DNA of 64,000 nucleotides, taken from contig JAFUJR010000027.1 of the NCBI GenBank assembly GCA_017468085.1, positions 80,691-144,690 of the forward strand. Direction: 5' to 3'. A program made the translations under genes and the position numbers. Position 1 is the stretch's first letter, and each line of letters opens with the position of its first letter. This DNA is from Clostridia bacterium. GTDB taxonomy: Bacteria > Bacillota > Clostridia > Christensenellales > Borkfalkiaceae. This document shows positions 35,555-43,490 of the stretch, piece by piece. Below the pieces are notes generated by a model. The model saw nothing but the letters and a program-made list of their open reading frames with translations. It made no database searches and was not told where the DNA came from.

Positions 35555-37324
35555 ATGGCGAAAGTAAATATTAAAATCGAAGGCATTCCTTTTGAAGTAG
35601 AGGCAGGTTTGACCGTTTTAGAAGCGGCAAAGGCTTGCGGATTTGAAATTCCGTCCCTTTGCGCATTCAACCACGGCGAATGCTCTAAAGGCTCTTGTCG
35701 CGTATGTCTTGTAGAGGCAACGGGTGCAAGAGGTTTGGTGGCGTCCTGCGTTTATCCCGTTGCGGATGGCATGGAAATCACCATTTCCTCCCCTAAGGCG
35801 ACGGCGGCAAGAAGAACTTCCGTTGAACTTCTTCTCTCCAACCACAACAAAAATTGTCAACAATGCGAAAAGAACGGAAACTGCGAGCTTTTGCACGTAG
35901 CCAAAATCACGGGCGCACGCGACGATATGTATCAAGGCGAGCAAACACCCACGACGCTTGACAAAATCAGTCCTTCTATCGTTAGAGATACCTCTAAATG
36001 TATCCTCTGCGGCAGATGTGTAGAAAGATGCAAAAACGCGCACGGTTTGGGAATTCTCGGCTTTGAAAAACGCGGTTTCAACACCATCGTTGCGCCTGCG
36101 GAAAACAGAAGTTTCGCGGCCTCGCCTTGTATTCTCTGCGGTCAATGCGTAAGCGTATGTCCTACGGGCGCGCTTATGGAAGTTTCCGAAATCGACAAGG
36201 TGGACGAGGCAATGAAGGCAGGGAAGTACGTAGTCGTACAAACCGCCCCCGCAGTAAGAGCGGCGCTCGGCGAAGAATTCGGTATGCCTATCGGATCGCT
36301 CGTTACGGGTAAAATGGTTTCCGCGCTCAAACGCCTTGGCTTTAAAAAGGTATTTGATACTAACTTTGCGGCAGACCTTACCATTATGGAAGAGGCAACG
36401 GAATTGCTCGGCAGAATTAAAAACGGCGGCAAACTTCCTATGATTACTTCTTGCTCGCCCGGTTGGGTAAATTATGCGGAATATAACTACGGCGATTTAC
36501 TTGGGCATTTGTCCAGTTGTAAATCCCCGCACGAAATGTTCGGCGCGGTTTTAAAGAGCTATTACTGTGAAAAGAACGGTATCGACCCCAAGGATATGTT
36601 CGTCGTTTCCATTATGCCCTGTACGGCAAAGAAATACGAAAAAGACCGTCCCGAGCTTTCCGTAAACGGTTTGCAGGACGTAGACGCAGTACTTACGACG
36701 AGAGAGCTTGGTAAGCTCATCAAGCGTTCGGGTATCAATTTTGTAAAATTGCCGGACAGCGATTTCGATAACGATATCGTAGGCGATTACACAGGCGCAG
36801 GCGTTATTTTCGGTACGACGGGCGGCGTTATGGAAGCGGCTCTCCGTACGGCGGCGTTTAAACTTACGGGCAAAGAGTTGGATAGAGCGGAGCTTCACGA
36901 GGTTCGCGGTTTGCAGGGCATTAAAGAGGCTTCTTACGACCTTGGCGGCGTGCAGGTAAACGTTGCCGTTGCGCACGGCATGAAGAACGCGAAAGTACTT
37001 TTGGACGAAATTAAGGCGGGTACGAGCAAATATCACTTTATCGAAATTATGGGCTGTCCCGGCGGTTGCGTGGCGGGCGGCGGTCAGCCGTACGTTAAGC
37101 CTTGCTTCCTTCCCAACGAGGACGCGGACATTTTGGATACTTACAAATCCAAGCGCGCGGCGGCTCTTTACAGTGAAGACGAAAGCAAAGCGCTCCGTGC
37201 TTCGCATAAAAACCCTCAAATTATTGCGCTTTACGAGCAATTCCTTGGCGAACCCAACTCGCACAAGGCGCACGAATTATTGCATACGCATTATGCGGCT
37301 AAGGAAAAATATCCCGAAGCATAA
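35555..37324 (+). CDS. hydA: [FeFe] hydrogenase catalytic subunit
   Basis: Cytoplasmic hydrogenase of 589 residues. Domains in order: plant-type [2Fe-2S] ferredoxin (CAFNHGECSKGSCRVC), His/Cys-ligated [4Fe-4S] site (HNKNCQQCEKNGNC), two [4Fe-4S] clusters (CILCGRCVERC, CILCGQCVSVCP) and the H-cluster domain. All three signatures are present: TSCSPGW (about 297), MPCTAKK (about 353) and MGCPGGCVAGGGQP (about 498). The accessory cluster set matches the group A multimeric enzymes. Maturases HydE, HydF and HydG are not in the window. AGGAGG precedes the ATG, 13 bases after hydB. Confidence 0.95.
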   Translation: MAKVNIKIEGIPFEVEAGLTVLEAAKACGFEIPSLCAFNHGECSKGSCRVCLVEATGARGLVASCVYPVADGMEITISSPKATAARRTSVELLLSNHNKNCQQCEKNGNCELLHVAKITGARDDMYQGEQTPTTLDKISPSIVRDTSKCILCGRCVERCKNAHGLGILGFEKRGFNTIVAPAENRSFAASPCILCGQCVSVCPTGALMEVSEIDKVDEAMKAGKYVVVQTAPAVRAALGEEFGMPIGSLVTGKMVSALKRLGFKKVFDTNFAADLTIMEEATELLGRIKNGGKLPMITSCSPGWVNYAEYNYGDLLGHLSSCKSPHEMFGAVLKSYYCEKNGIDPKDMFVVSIMPCTAKKYEKDRPELSVNGLQDVDAVLTTRELGKLIKRSGINFVKLPDSDFDNDIVGDYTGAGVIFGTTGGVMEAALRTAAFKLTGKELDRAELHEVRGLQGIKEASYDLGGVQVNVAVAHGMKNAKVLLDEIKAGTSKYHFIEIMGCPGGCVAGGGQPYVKPCFLPNEDADILDTYKSKRAAALYSEDESKALRASHKNPQIIALYEQFLGEPNSHKAHELLHTHYAAKEKYPEA

Positions 37325-37336
37325 CGAAATAAATAA

Positions 37337-37365
37337 ATCCCCTGCTGCAAAAAACAGTAGGGGAT
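37337..37365 (+). terminator. Terminator of the hydrogenase operon
   Basis: ATCCCCTGCTG / CAGTAGGGGAT stem of 11 pairs (one wobble) with a seven-base loop, shortly after the hydA stop. Confidence 0.75.
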
Positions 37366-37393
37366 ATTTACTGCAAAAAAATAAAAATGCAGG

Positions 37394-37405
37394 TACCATG
37401 TACGC
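37394..37405 (+). repeat. Short direct repeat, left copy
   Basis: TACCATGTACGC, identical to 38570-38581. In both copies TT follows one base later. Together they bracket the reverse-strand alpha/beta hydrolase gene. Could be chance or the scar of an insertion. Confidence 0.3.
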
Positions 37406-37474
37406 GTTCACGTAAATGTCTTTGTACAAAATGCGGCCCACATGAGGAATTTAGAGCTTTTAAATTACATAAAT

Positions 37475-37509
37475 AAAGCAAGGATAGGCACTTTGCCTAT
37501 CCTTGCTTT
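37475..37509 (-). terminator. Terminator of the alpha/beta hydrolase gene
   Basis: Perfect 16-bp stem AAAGCAAGGATAGGCA / TGCCTATCCTTGCTTT with a three-base loop, directly downstream of the reverse gene. T-rich on both exits, so it may work in both directions. Confidence 0.8.
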
Positions 37510-37523
37510 CGTGTTCTATAATT

Positions 37524-38525
37524 TTATTTATGCCAAACGACGTCAAGCTCAACTTGGTCGCGTGCGGTAATTTCTCTCTTGTCTAAATCGTAATCTACCG
37601 TTACGACTTTATCCAAAGAGGGGAGGAAAACGGAAAAATGCTTCGTAACCAAATATCCGCCGACGACAAAGCTACCTTTGCGCGGTATTTGAATGGTCGA
37701 GCGGTGAGCGGATATATTCTCGCGGCAAACACGCTCCATTTCCGCGTATTGTTCAGGGGTGATATTCCCAAAATGTTCGCGTGTGCCTACGCCGTCCATC
37801 GAATAAACACGGACGGATTTACCTAATTCTTCCGCCCGTTTTTGATAAAGAGCGGTCAAGGAAAAGGGCACTCGTATATCCGTCGTACCGTGGCAAATTT
37901 GTACGCTTGTCATAAGGTTTGGCAAAAGCGCAAGACCACTACGAGAATTATAAGCCTCACGATTGTTTTCGGGGTTAGGGCAAATCCAAACGTCCATTTC
38001 ATCGCGGAATTCACCCAACTTACTGTCCGTTTGATACCATTCGTAATAATCGCTTATAGGACACATCGCATTGACTGCGGAAAATAAATCGGGGAATTTT
38101 GCGGCGATTGCCAAGGCGTTTCCTCCACCTCCGCTTCCGCCCTCAAAATAAATTAAATTCTTTTCGAGTACGTATTCACTATATTCCTTTAAAGCGAAAC
38201 GAATAGCGTCGTATACGTCGTATAATTCCAAACCGTTGCAATCGGGGGCGCCCGTCGAATACGCTCTCCCGCGCATATCCACTTCCACCAAAAGATAGGG
38301 GCTTTGTGGTTTGTCGTATTCTACGTTCGTATCGATAGACATATGCCAACCGTGCGTCGTGGCAACCAAACAGCTTGCCTTTTCGGGCTTGTAAATTTTT
38401 ACGGCAAAGGTAACGGATGGCGTAATGGAAGAGCTTACTAATCGTAAATCGCAATAGGGCGCAAATTTTTCTTCAACCTTTGCTTTTTTCGCGCGTATCG
38501 TATCTTCGAATTTTTCAAAATTCAT
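37524..38525 (-). CDS. Alpha/beta-hydrolase, prolyl-oligopeptidase-like esterase
   Basis: Cytoplasmic serine hydrolase of 333 residues with no signal peptide. The nucleophile elbow is FEGGSGGGGNALA near residue 130 (Ser in GGSGG). The acid is likely in HGTTDIRVPF near 215 and the catalytic His in GTREHFG near 248. The core resembles acetyl-xylan esterase or peptidase S9-like hydrolases. The C-terminal 60 residues form an extra beta segment. GAGGA precedes the ATG. A separate SGNH hydrolase gene lies just upstream on the same strand, so the two may be co-transcribed from the promoter near 39208 and act on acylated sugars. The substrate is not established. Confidence 0.75.
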   Translation of the reverse strand: MNFEKFEDTIRAKKAKVEEKFAPYCDLRLVSSSITPSVTFAVKIYKPEKASCLVATTHGWHMSIDTNVEYDKPQSPYLLVEVDMRGRAYSTGAPDCNGLELYDVYDAIRFALKEYSEYVLEKNLIYFEGGSGGGGNALAIAAKFPDLFSAVNAMCPISDYYEWYQTDSKLGEFRDEMDVWICPNPENNREAYNSRSGLALLPNLMTSVQICHGTTDIRVPFSLTALYQKRAEELGKSVRVYSMDGVGTREHFGNITPEQYAEMERVCRENISAHRSTIQIPRKGSFVVGGYLVTKHFSVFLPSLDKVVTVDYDLDKREITARDQVELDVVWHK

Positions 38526-38569
38526 AAATTTTCCTCGTTAAAGAAAGTAAAAAAATGTGAAAGGGAGAT

Positions 38570-38581
38570 ACCATGTACGCA
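38570..38581 (+). repeat. Short direct repeat, right copy
   Basis: Second copy of TACCATGTACGC. It is preceded by GGGAGA and continues as a short open frame MYALNYSKLL, which looks like the start of a gene similar to the MFS gene at 50 (MSALKFKR) but stops after 13 codons. Confidence 0.3.
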
Positions 38582-38586
38582 TTGAA

Positions 38587-39141
38587 TTACTCAAAGCTCT
38601 TAATCATTTCGTAAACTTTGGCAGAGTAAGCCGCCGCGCCTGCCGCAGAAGGGTGAATTTTATCCTCGCAGATATATTTATCCAAATTTTGGATGGCAAT
38701 CGAATACAAATCGTTGATTTTAAAACCCATACCTTGAAGTAAGGGAACGAGGATTTCGTTGCGGCGCGCAATATCCGCGTTTTTATTATACGGATAATCT
38801 TCCGCAACGGGCGTCGTGGTGGCAAAAATAACGTTAGGGGTGATTTGCTTGAGGAGACTTGCCACCCGCAACATGTTTTCTATATATTCTTCGTCTGAAG
38901 AAAATAATCGCCCCTCGTTAAACAAATCGCTCACGTCCCAAAGTCCGTTGTTCCAATGGATAATATCAGCGTCTTTAATTTGTTCGTGATAATCGAACAG
39001 CATACGTAAGGTGTATTTTACAAAACGGCAATTTTCTTCGGGTTGCCAAACTTCGTAATCGTCGCCAAGCATTTCGGGGACTTTTCCTCCGTATCCCAAC
39101 ATACGGATAGAGTCGCCCAACAATACGACTTTCTTTTTCAT
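38587..39141 (-). CDS. SGNH/GDSL-family hydrolase
   Basis: Small esterase-like enzyme of 184 residues. Block I GDSIR holds the nucleophile Ser near residue 11. HWNNGLWD near 82 corresponds to the Gly/Asn oxyanion blocks, and DKIHPSAAG near 163 provides the Asp-x-x-His pair. The length is typical for minimal SGNH hydrolases. No signal peptide is seen. AGGAGG lies seven bases before the ATG. Likely substrates are acetylated sugars or lipids. The pairing with an alpha/beta hydrolase downstream suggests a small deacylation unit. Confidence 0.82.
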   Translation of the reverse strand: MKKKVVLLGDSIRMLGYGGKVPEMLGDDYEVWQPEENCRFVKYTLRMLFDYHEQIKDADIIHWNNGLWDVSDLFNEGRLFSSDEEYIENMLRVASLLKQITPNVIFATTTPVAEDYPYNKNADIARRNEILVPLLQGMGFKINDLYSIAIQNLDKYICEDKIHPSAAGAAAYSAKVYEMIKSFE

Positions 39142-39160
39142 AAACGCCTCCTAAAAATGA

Positions 39161-39180
39161 GTATATCTAAGTATATCTAA
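39161..39180. repeat. Tandem 10-bp repeat in the SGNH gene leader
   Basis: GTATATCTAA occurs twice in direct tandem between the SGNH promoter and its ribosome binding site. Possible regulator binding site. Confidence 0.45.
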
Positions 39181-39208
39181 TTATAACTCGCAAAAATATA
39201 ATTGTCAA
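39180..39208 (-). promoter_or_regulatory. Consensus promoter of the SGNH hydrolase gene
   Basis: On the reverse strand, TTGACA and TATAAT with exactly 17 bp between them. Full consensus. Confidence 0.85.
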
Positions 39209-39280
39209 CTCTTTGAAAAAAGTTCCTTTCGCGAAAATAAAAAAATTTGTGTTCCTATATTATAAACTTTTTTCAAACGC

Positions 39281-39316
39281 TTGACAGACGGCGTGTATAT
39301 ATTTTATAATATATAC
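39281..39316 (+). promoter_or_regulatory. Promoter of the purine operon with overlapping palindrome
   Basis: TTGACA at 39281-39286 and TATAAT at 39305-39310, 18 bp apart. The -10 box lies inside an inverted repeat GTATATAT-TTTATA-ATATATAC (39295-39316), a plausible repressor site. No purine (xpt-type) riboswitch motif is visible downstream. Confidence 0.75.
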
Positions 39317-39382
39317 AGAAACGGATTTTCGTAAAAGTGCGGAAAACGCGTAGGATAGGGTAGAGAAAGAGAGGACCTTTTT

Positions 39383-39526
39383 ATGAGAAGTATCCGAACG
39401 GTGAAAAAACAAATAAAAATCCAGATTTTTTCCGCGCGTGCTATTCAAAGCGGCGACGCGTGCTTTTCGGGAGCGCAAACCGCGCTTTTTCGGTGGATGA
39501 ATATAATGAATGGGGTGCAATCATAA
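39383..39526 (+). CDS. Putative 47-residue leader ORF of the purine operon
   Basis: ATG preceded by GAGAGGA at good spacing, about 65 bases downstream of the predicted transcription start. It encodes a basic N-terminus (MRSIRTVKKQIKIQIF) and an unremarkable tail. Its stop codon (39524-39526) falls inside the loop of the terminator-like hairpin at 39510-39540. A ribosome finishing this ORF would cover the hairpin, so translation could control attenuation. Whether it is translated is not known. No run of a single regulatory codon is seen. Confidence 0.4.
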   Translation: MRSIRTVKKQIKIQIFSARAIQSGDACFSGAQTALFRWMNIMNGVQS

Positions 39527-39550
39527 AGATTGCGCTCCATTTTGATTTTT
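39510..39550 (+). terminator. Attenuator-like terminator upstream of purE
   Basis: ATGGGGTGCAATC / GATTGCGCTCCAT, 13 pairs with two G-T wobbles, loop ATAAA, then TTTGATTTTT. It lies between the promoter and the first gene of the purine operon, where premature termination would be regulatory. Confidence 0.7.
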
Positions 39551-39586
39551 AATTTGCATAATAAATTTACAAAACGAGGAGAGATT

Positions 39587-40075
39587 ATGAGTAAAGTCGG
39601 TATTTTAATGGGCAGTAAATCGGATTTCGAGGTGGTTAAACCCGCAGTCTCCGTGTTAAAGAAATTCGGGGTAGAAACGGAGGTTCGCGTTATCTCCGCG
39701 CACCGCACGCCTGACGAAGCGCATGAATTCGCGGCTACGGCAAAAGAACGCGGTATGGAAGTGCTTATTTGCGCGGCGGGCAAAGCGGCGCATCTTGGCG
39801 GTGTGATTGCGGCGCTTACCACGCTTCCCGTCATCGGTCTACCCGTTAAGACGGATATGATGGGCGGCTTGGATAGCTTGCTTTCCATCGTCCAAATGCC
39901 TTCGGGTATTCCCGTGGCGACGGTTGGGGTAAACGGCGGTGAAAACGCAGGCTTGCTCGCCCTTCAAATTCTTGGAATTAAATATCCCGAAATTGAGGCG
40001 CAGCTCGTCCAATACAAAGAAAATATGAAAGCGAAAATCAACGCCGACGACAAGGCGCTGCAAGAACTTCTGTAA
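39587..40075 (+). CDS. purE: N5-CAIR mutase (phosphoribosylaminoimidazole carboxylase catalytic subunit)
   Basis: Class I PurE of 162 residues, which moves the carboxylate of N5-CAIR in de novo purine synthesis. Seen directly: MGSKSDFEVV near the N-terminus, the catalytic VISAHRTPDEA (His near 45), CAAGKAAHLGG and GLPVKT. The typical start is the ATG at 39587 with GAGGAGAG before it. A longer in-frame start lies inside the attenuator region and is unlikely. First gene of the operon, 24 bases before purF. PurK, which would make N5-CAIR, is not in the window. Confidence 0.93.
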   Translation: MSKVGILMGSKSDFEVVKPAVSVLKKFGVETEVRVISAHRTPDEAHEFAATAKERGMEVLICAAGKAAHLGGVIAALTTLPVIGLPVKTDMMGGLDSLLSIVQMPSGIPVATVGVNGGENAGLLALQILGIKYPEIEAQLVQYKENMKAKINADDKALQELL

Positions 40076-40099
40076 AACACCATCTCGGAGGATGAATCC

Positions 40100-41512
40100 A
40101 TGGCAGTATTTGGTATTTTCGGTACGGAAACGGCAAACGTAGCGTCCAGCGTTTATTACGGGCTGTACGCGCTTCAACATCGTGGACAAGCAAGCTGCGG
40201 AATCGTTGTCAACGACGACGGCGTTTTCCATGCATATAAAGATTCGGGGCTTGTCAACGAAGTTTTTTCGGGCGACGTAATAAAATCGCTTGGTTTAGGT
40301 CAGCTTGCCGTCGGCAATGTCCGTTACGGAACGGCAGACACGAAAGACCGTATCAATGCAGAGCCCATCGTCGTTAATCACAGCAAGGGAAAAATGGCAA
40401 TTTCGTTGGATGGGAAACTTGTCAACGGCACGGATTTGCGTCAAGAAATGGAGTTGCAAGGCTCTATTTTTCACACGGGCAACGACGCGGAAATTATATC
40501 CGCGGTTATCATCAAAGAACGTATTTCTTCCGCGTCAATCGAGGAGGCGGTAAGTAGGGCGATGGTGCGCTTGAAGGGTGGTTTTTCTCTCGTCGTGATG
40601 TCCCCTCAAAAACTGATTGTCGCACGCGATCCGAGCGGTATGCACCCGCTTTGCTATGGAAAACGCGACGACGGCGAATATGTCATTTCCAGCGAGAGTT
40701 GCGCCCTAAATTCCGTCGGTGCAACCCACGTCCGCGACGTCGACGCAGGCGAAATCATCGTATTCTCTAAGGAGGGCGTTCGCTCCCTTCGCGAACATTG
40801 CGGAACAAAACCCGAACGGCTTTGCGTGTTCGAATATCTCTACACTGCCCGTCCCGATTCCGTTATTGCGGATTTCTCGGTACACCTCGCAAGAAAGCGC
40901 GCGGGCGCAATCCTTGCAAGGACGATTCCCGTCAGGGCGGACGTCGTCATCGGCGCGCCCGATTCGGGTATTGACGCGGCGATAGGCTATGCAGAGGAGT
41001 CGGGCATTCCCTACGGACTTGGTCTTATCAAAAATAAATATATCGGCAGAACGTTCATCGACCCCGGTCAAAATCTCCGTGAGGATAAGGTGAAGATAAA
41101 ACTGAATCCCGTCTCGGAAACGATTAAGAATAAGCGCGTGGTACTCGTAGACGATTCTATCGTACGCGGTACGACGATGGCGCGCGTAGTCAAGCTCTTG
41201 CGCGAAGCAGGCGCGAAAGAAATTCACGTCCGTTCCACCGCCCCTAAATTCCTCAACCCCTGCTATTACGGCACGGATATTTCCTCTCGGGATTCGCTGA
41301 TTGCGTGCAAGCATACGACGGAGGAAATGGCAAAAATCTTCGGCGCGGATTCCGTCGGTTTCTTACCCGTAGAGGAAGTGTTTAACCTCGCTAAGGACGG
41401 TAAGTGTAAGGGCTATTGCGCGGCTTGCTTCGACGGCAACTATCCCACGGAAATCCCTACGAAGCCTGCGGAAAATAAATACGACAGAAAAATTTCCGAA
41501 AGCAAAGAATAA
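40100..41512 (+). CDS. purF: Amidophosphoribosyltransferase lacking the glutaminase nucleophile
   Basis: PurF-family enzyme of 470 residues, which normally transfers ammonia from glutamine to PRPP. The PRPP-binding motif VVLVDDSIVRGTT (about 348) is intact, and Cys near residues 241, 388 and 434-441 plausibly match the iron-sulfur ligands of the Bacillus subtilis type. The N-terminus is aberrant. The family reads C-G-V-F-G with Cys1 as nucleophile after propeptide removal, whereas this chain starts MAVFGIFG, with Met where Cys belongs. The glutamine site HNGNLVN also reads LDGKLVN. No upstream in-frame codon supplies a Cys before a stop. The start follows CGGAGGA. The enzyme may use free ammonia or a partner glutaminase. 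Confidence 0.88.
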   Translation: MAVFGIFGTETANVASSVYYGLYALQHRGQASCGIVVNDDGVFHAYKDSGLVNEVFSGDVIKSLGLGQLAVGNVRYGTADTKDRINAEPIVVNHSKGKMAISLDGKLVNGTDLRQEMELQGSIFHTGNDAEIISAVIIKERISSASIEEAVSRAMVRLKGGFSLVVMSPQKLIVARDPSGMHPLCYGKRDDGEYVISSESCALNSVGATHVRDVDAGEIIVFSKEGVRSLREHCGTKPERLCVFEYLYTARPDSVIADFSVHLARKRAGAILARTIPVRADVVIGAPDSGIDAAIGYAEESGIPYGLGLIKNKYIGRTFIDPGQNLREDKVKIKLNPVSETIKNKRVVLVDDSIVRGTTMARVVKLLREAGAKEIHVRSTAPKFLNPCYYGTDISSRDSLIACKHTTEEMAKIFGADSVGFLPVEEVFNLAKDGKCKGYCAACFDGNYPTEIPTKPAENKYDRKISESKE

Positions 41513-41545
41513 TCAACGAAAAATAAACAATGGAGAAAAGATAAA

Positions 41546-42574
41546 ATGGCAATTTCTTACAAGGACAGCGGCGTTGACGTAACCAGAGGTTACAAGGCAG
41601 TCGAACTCATGAAAAAACACGTTAAATCTACTTATGATAACAACGTTATCGGCGACCTCGGCTCTTTCGGCGGCTTTTATTCGATTGCAGGCGAGAAAAT
41701 GGAAGAACCCGTCCTCGTTGCGGGTACGGACGGCGTAGGCACGAAGCTGAAATATGCGTTTTTATTGGAAAAGCACGATACTATCGGTATCGACGCAGTG
41801 GCGATGTGCGTAAACGACATCGTTTGTCAGGGCGCAAAGCCTTTGTTTTTCCTCGATTATTATGCTTGCGGCAGATTATATCCCAAAGCGGAGGCGGAAG
41901 TGGTAAAAGGCATTGCGGAAGGCTGCCGTCAATCGGGCTGTGCGCTCATCGGCGGCGAAACGGCGGAAATGCCCGGTTTCTATCCCGACGGAGAATACGA
42001 CCTCGCAGGCTTTGCGGTTGGCATCGTGGACAAGAAAAAGGTCATCAACGGCAAAACCATCAAGGCGGGCGACGTTATCATCGGCTTGAAATCCACGGGC
42101 GTGCATTCCAACGGTTATTCTCTCGTTCGTAAGCTCTTTGGCGACAGCGATAAGGCGGTTTTGGAAACGTACGACGAAGAACTCGGCGCAACGGCGGCGG
42201 AAGTCCTTTTAAAACCCACGCGCATTTACGTAAAGAGTATTCTCACTTTGATCGAAAAGGTAGAGGTGAAGGGCATCGCGCACATCACGGGCGGCGGCTT
42301 TATCGAAAACGTACCCAGAATTTTACCCGAGGGCGTATCTGCGGAAATCGATAAGAATTCCTACGAAGTGCCCCCCGTATTTAAGGTAATGCAAAAGCGT
42401 GCAGGTATCACGGACGAACAGATTTACAATACCTTTAATATGGGTATCGGTATGATGGTCGTCGTTTCTCCTGAAAACGTGGACGCGGCAATCGAAAGTT
42501 TGAAAGCTACCGGTGAAGACGTAGCGGTTATCGGGCGGATCATCGAAGGCAATAAAAAGGTTGTTTTGAAATAA
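41546..42574 (+). CDS. purM: Phosphoribosylformylglycinamidine cyclo-ligase (AIR synthetase)
   Basis: PurM of 342 residues, the ATP-dependent ring closure of FGAM to AIR. Recognisable segments are [20 protein letters not shown] at the N-terminus, [15 protein letters not shown] (about 53), [47 protein letters not shown], and the C-terminal THITGGGF-like [15 protein letters not shown]. Length and motifs are typical. It lies 33 bases after purF and one base before purN. Confidence 0.95.
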   Translation: MAISYKDSGVDVTRGYKAVELMKKHVKSTYDNNVIGDLGSFGGFYSIAGEKMEEPVLVAGTDGVGTKLKYAFLLEKHDTIGIDAVAMCVNDIVCQGAKPLFFLDYYACGRLYPKAEAEVVKGIAEGCRQSGCALIGGETAEMPGFYPDGEYDLAGFAVGIVDKKKVINGKTIKAGDVIIGLKSTGVHSNGYSLVRKLFGDSDKAVLETYDEELGATAAEVLLKPTRIYVKSILTLIEKVEVKGIAHITGGGFIENVPRILPEGVSAEIDKNSYEVPPVFKVMQKRAGITDEQIYNTFNMGIGMMVVVSPENVDAAIESLKATGEDVAVIGRIIEGNKKVVLK

Positions 42575-42575
42575 T

Positions 42576-43190
42576 ATGAAAAAAATAGCGGTATTCGCGT
42601 CGGGCGGCGGTACGGATTTTCAATCTATCATCGACGCCAACGCGCGCGAACAATTTTGCGAAATTGAATATTTGGTAGCCTCTAAGCCCGAAATAGGCGC
42701 GATTGACCGCGCAAAGAAAAACGCTATCAATACGCTCGTTTATGATAAAACGACGGAAACGAAAGAGGCATTTTACGCGCGCGTAGCTTCAATCCTCAAA
42801 AATGCGGGCGTGGAATACGTCGTGCTCGCAGGTTGGCTGTTGGTCGTTCCCGCAAGTTTTATCAAGGAATTTGAAAACGCGGTTATCAACGTTCATCCGT
42901 CTTTAATCCCTTCCTTTTGCGGAATGGGTTATTACGGGCTTCGCGTACACAAAGCCGCGATTGAATACGGCGTTAAATTAAGCGGCGCAACCGTCCATTT
43001 CGTAGAAGCGGACGTAGACGGCGGCGCAATTATTATGCAACGGAGCGTTCCCGTCGAGCCGGACGACACGCCCGAAAGTTTGCAAGCAAGAATATTAAAA
43101 GTAGAGCACGTTATGCTCCCCGAATGCGTAAAACTCCTTTGTAAAGGCAAGGTGCGCAAGATAGGCAGAACGGTATATATCGACGATTGA
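42576..43190 (+). CDS. purN: Phosphoribosylglycinamide formyltransferase
   Basis: Folate-dependent GAR transformylase of 204 residues. The GGGTDF nucleotide-site loop, catalytic NVHPSLIPSF (Asn and His near 107-109) and VDGGAIIMQRSVPV with the conserved Asp are present. It uses 10-formyl-THF to make FGAR. The frame starts one base after the purM stop, so translation is coupled. Confidence 0.93.
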   Translation: MKKIAVFASGGGTDFQSIIDANAREQFCEIEYLVASKPEIGAIDRAKKNAINTLVYDKTTETKEAFYARVASILKNAGVEYVVLAGWLLVVPASFIKEFENAVINVHPSLIPSFCGMGYYGLRVHKAAIEYGVKLSGATVHFVEADVDGGAIIMQRSVPVEPDDTPESLQARILKVEHVMLPECVKLLCKGKVRKIGRTVYIDD

Positions 43191-43194
43191 CGTT

Positions 43195-43470
43195 ATGGAT
43201 ATCGTCATCGAAATTTTGTTGGAAGTCTATATGGAACTGATGTTCCTTATCGTGCCTGAAAGCAAGCGGCGAAAAAAGCATTACATAATTGCCGTGCTTA
43301 TCGCGTGTATAACAGCTTTCGGGTTTATGGCATTGGCTTTTTGGGGCGTTGTCCTTATTGTTGAAAAAGAAAATGCCATGGGTTGGCTGCCTCTATTTAC
43401 GGCAATCGTTTTGTCAATCGCACAAATTATTTTCGGTATCATTTTATATAACAAAAGACATAAGAAGTAA
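43195..43470 (+). CDS. Small membrane protein within the purine operon
   Basis: A 91-residue protein with hydrophobic segments near residues 3-20, 31-55 and 63-84, separated by basic loops (ESKRRKKHY) and ending in KRHKK. It sits four bases after purN and 20 bases before purD, fully inside the operon, and has no relation to known purine enzymes. I do not recognise a family. A transporter accessory or simple passenger are both possible. The start could also be an internal Met (MELMFLIV), since the upstream ribosome binding site is weak. Confidence 0.6.
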   Translation: MDIVIEILLEVYMELMFLIVPESKRRKKHYIIAVLIACITAFGFMALAFWGVVLIVEKENAMGWLPLFTAIVLSIAQIIFGIILYNKRHKK

Positions 43471-43490
43471 ACGAAAAAGGAAATAAAACT

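Noticed and set aside
39317-39586. Purine riboswitch before purE
   Set aside because: The conserved junction and loop bases of guanine or adenine riboswitches are not visible; only the leader ORF and the terminator-like hairpin are.
39530-39586. Longer N-terminus for PurE
   Set aside because: The extra 19 residues start inside the attenuator stem and precede the family-typical MSKVGILMGSKSD; GAGGAGAG fits the later ATG.
40100-40125. Missed upstream start that would restore Cys1 of PurF
   Set aside because: The in-frame codons upstream (T-I-S-E-D-E-S) contain no Cys and reach a stop at 40073.
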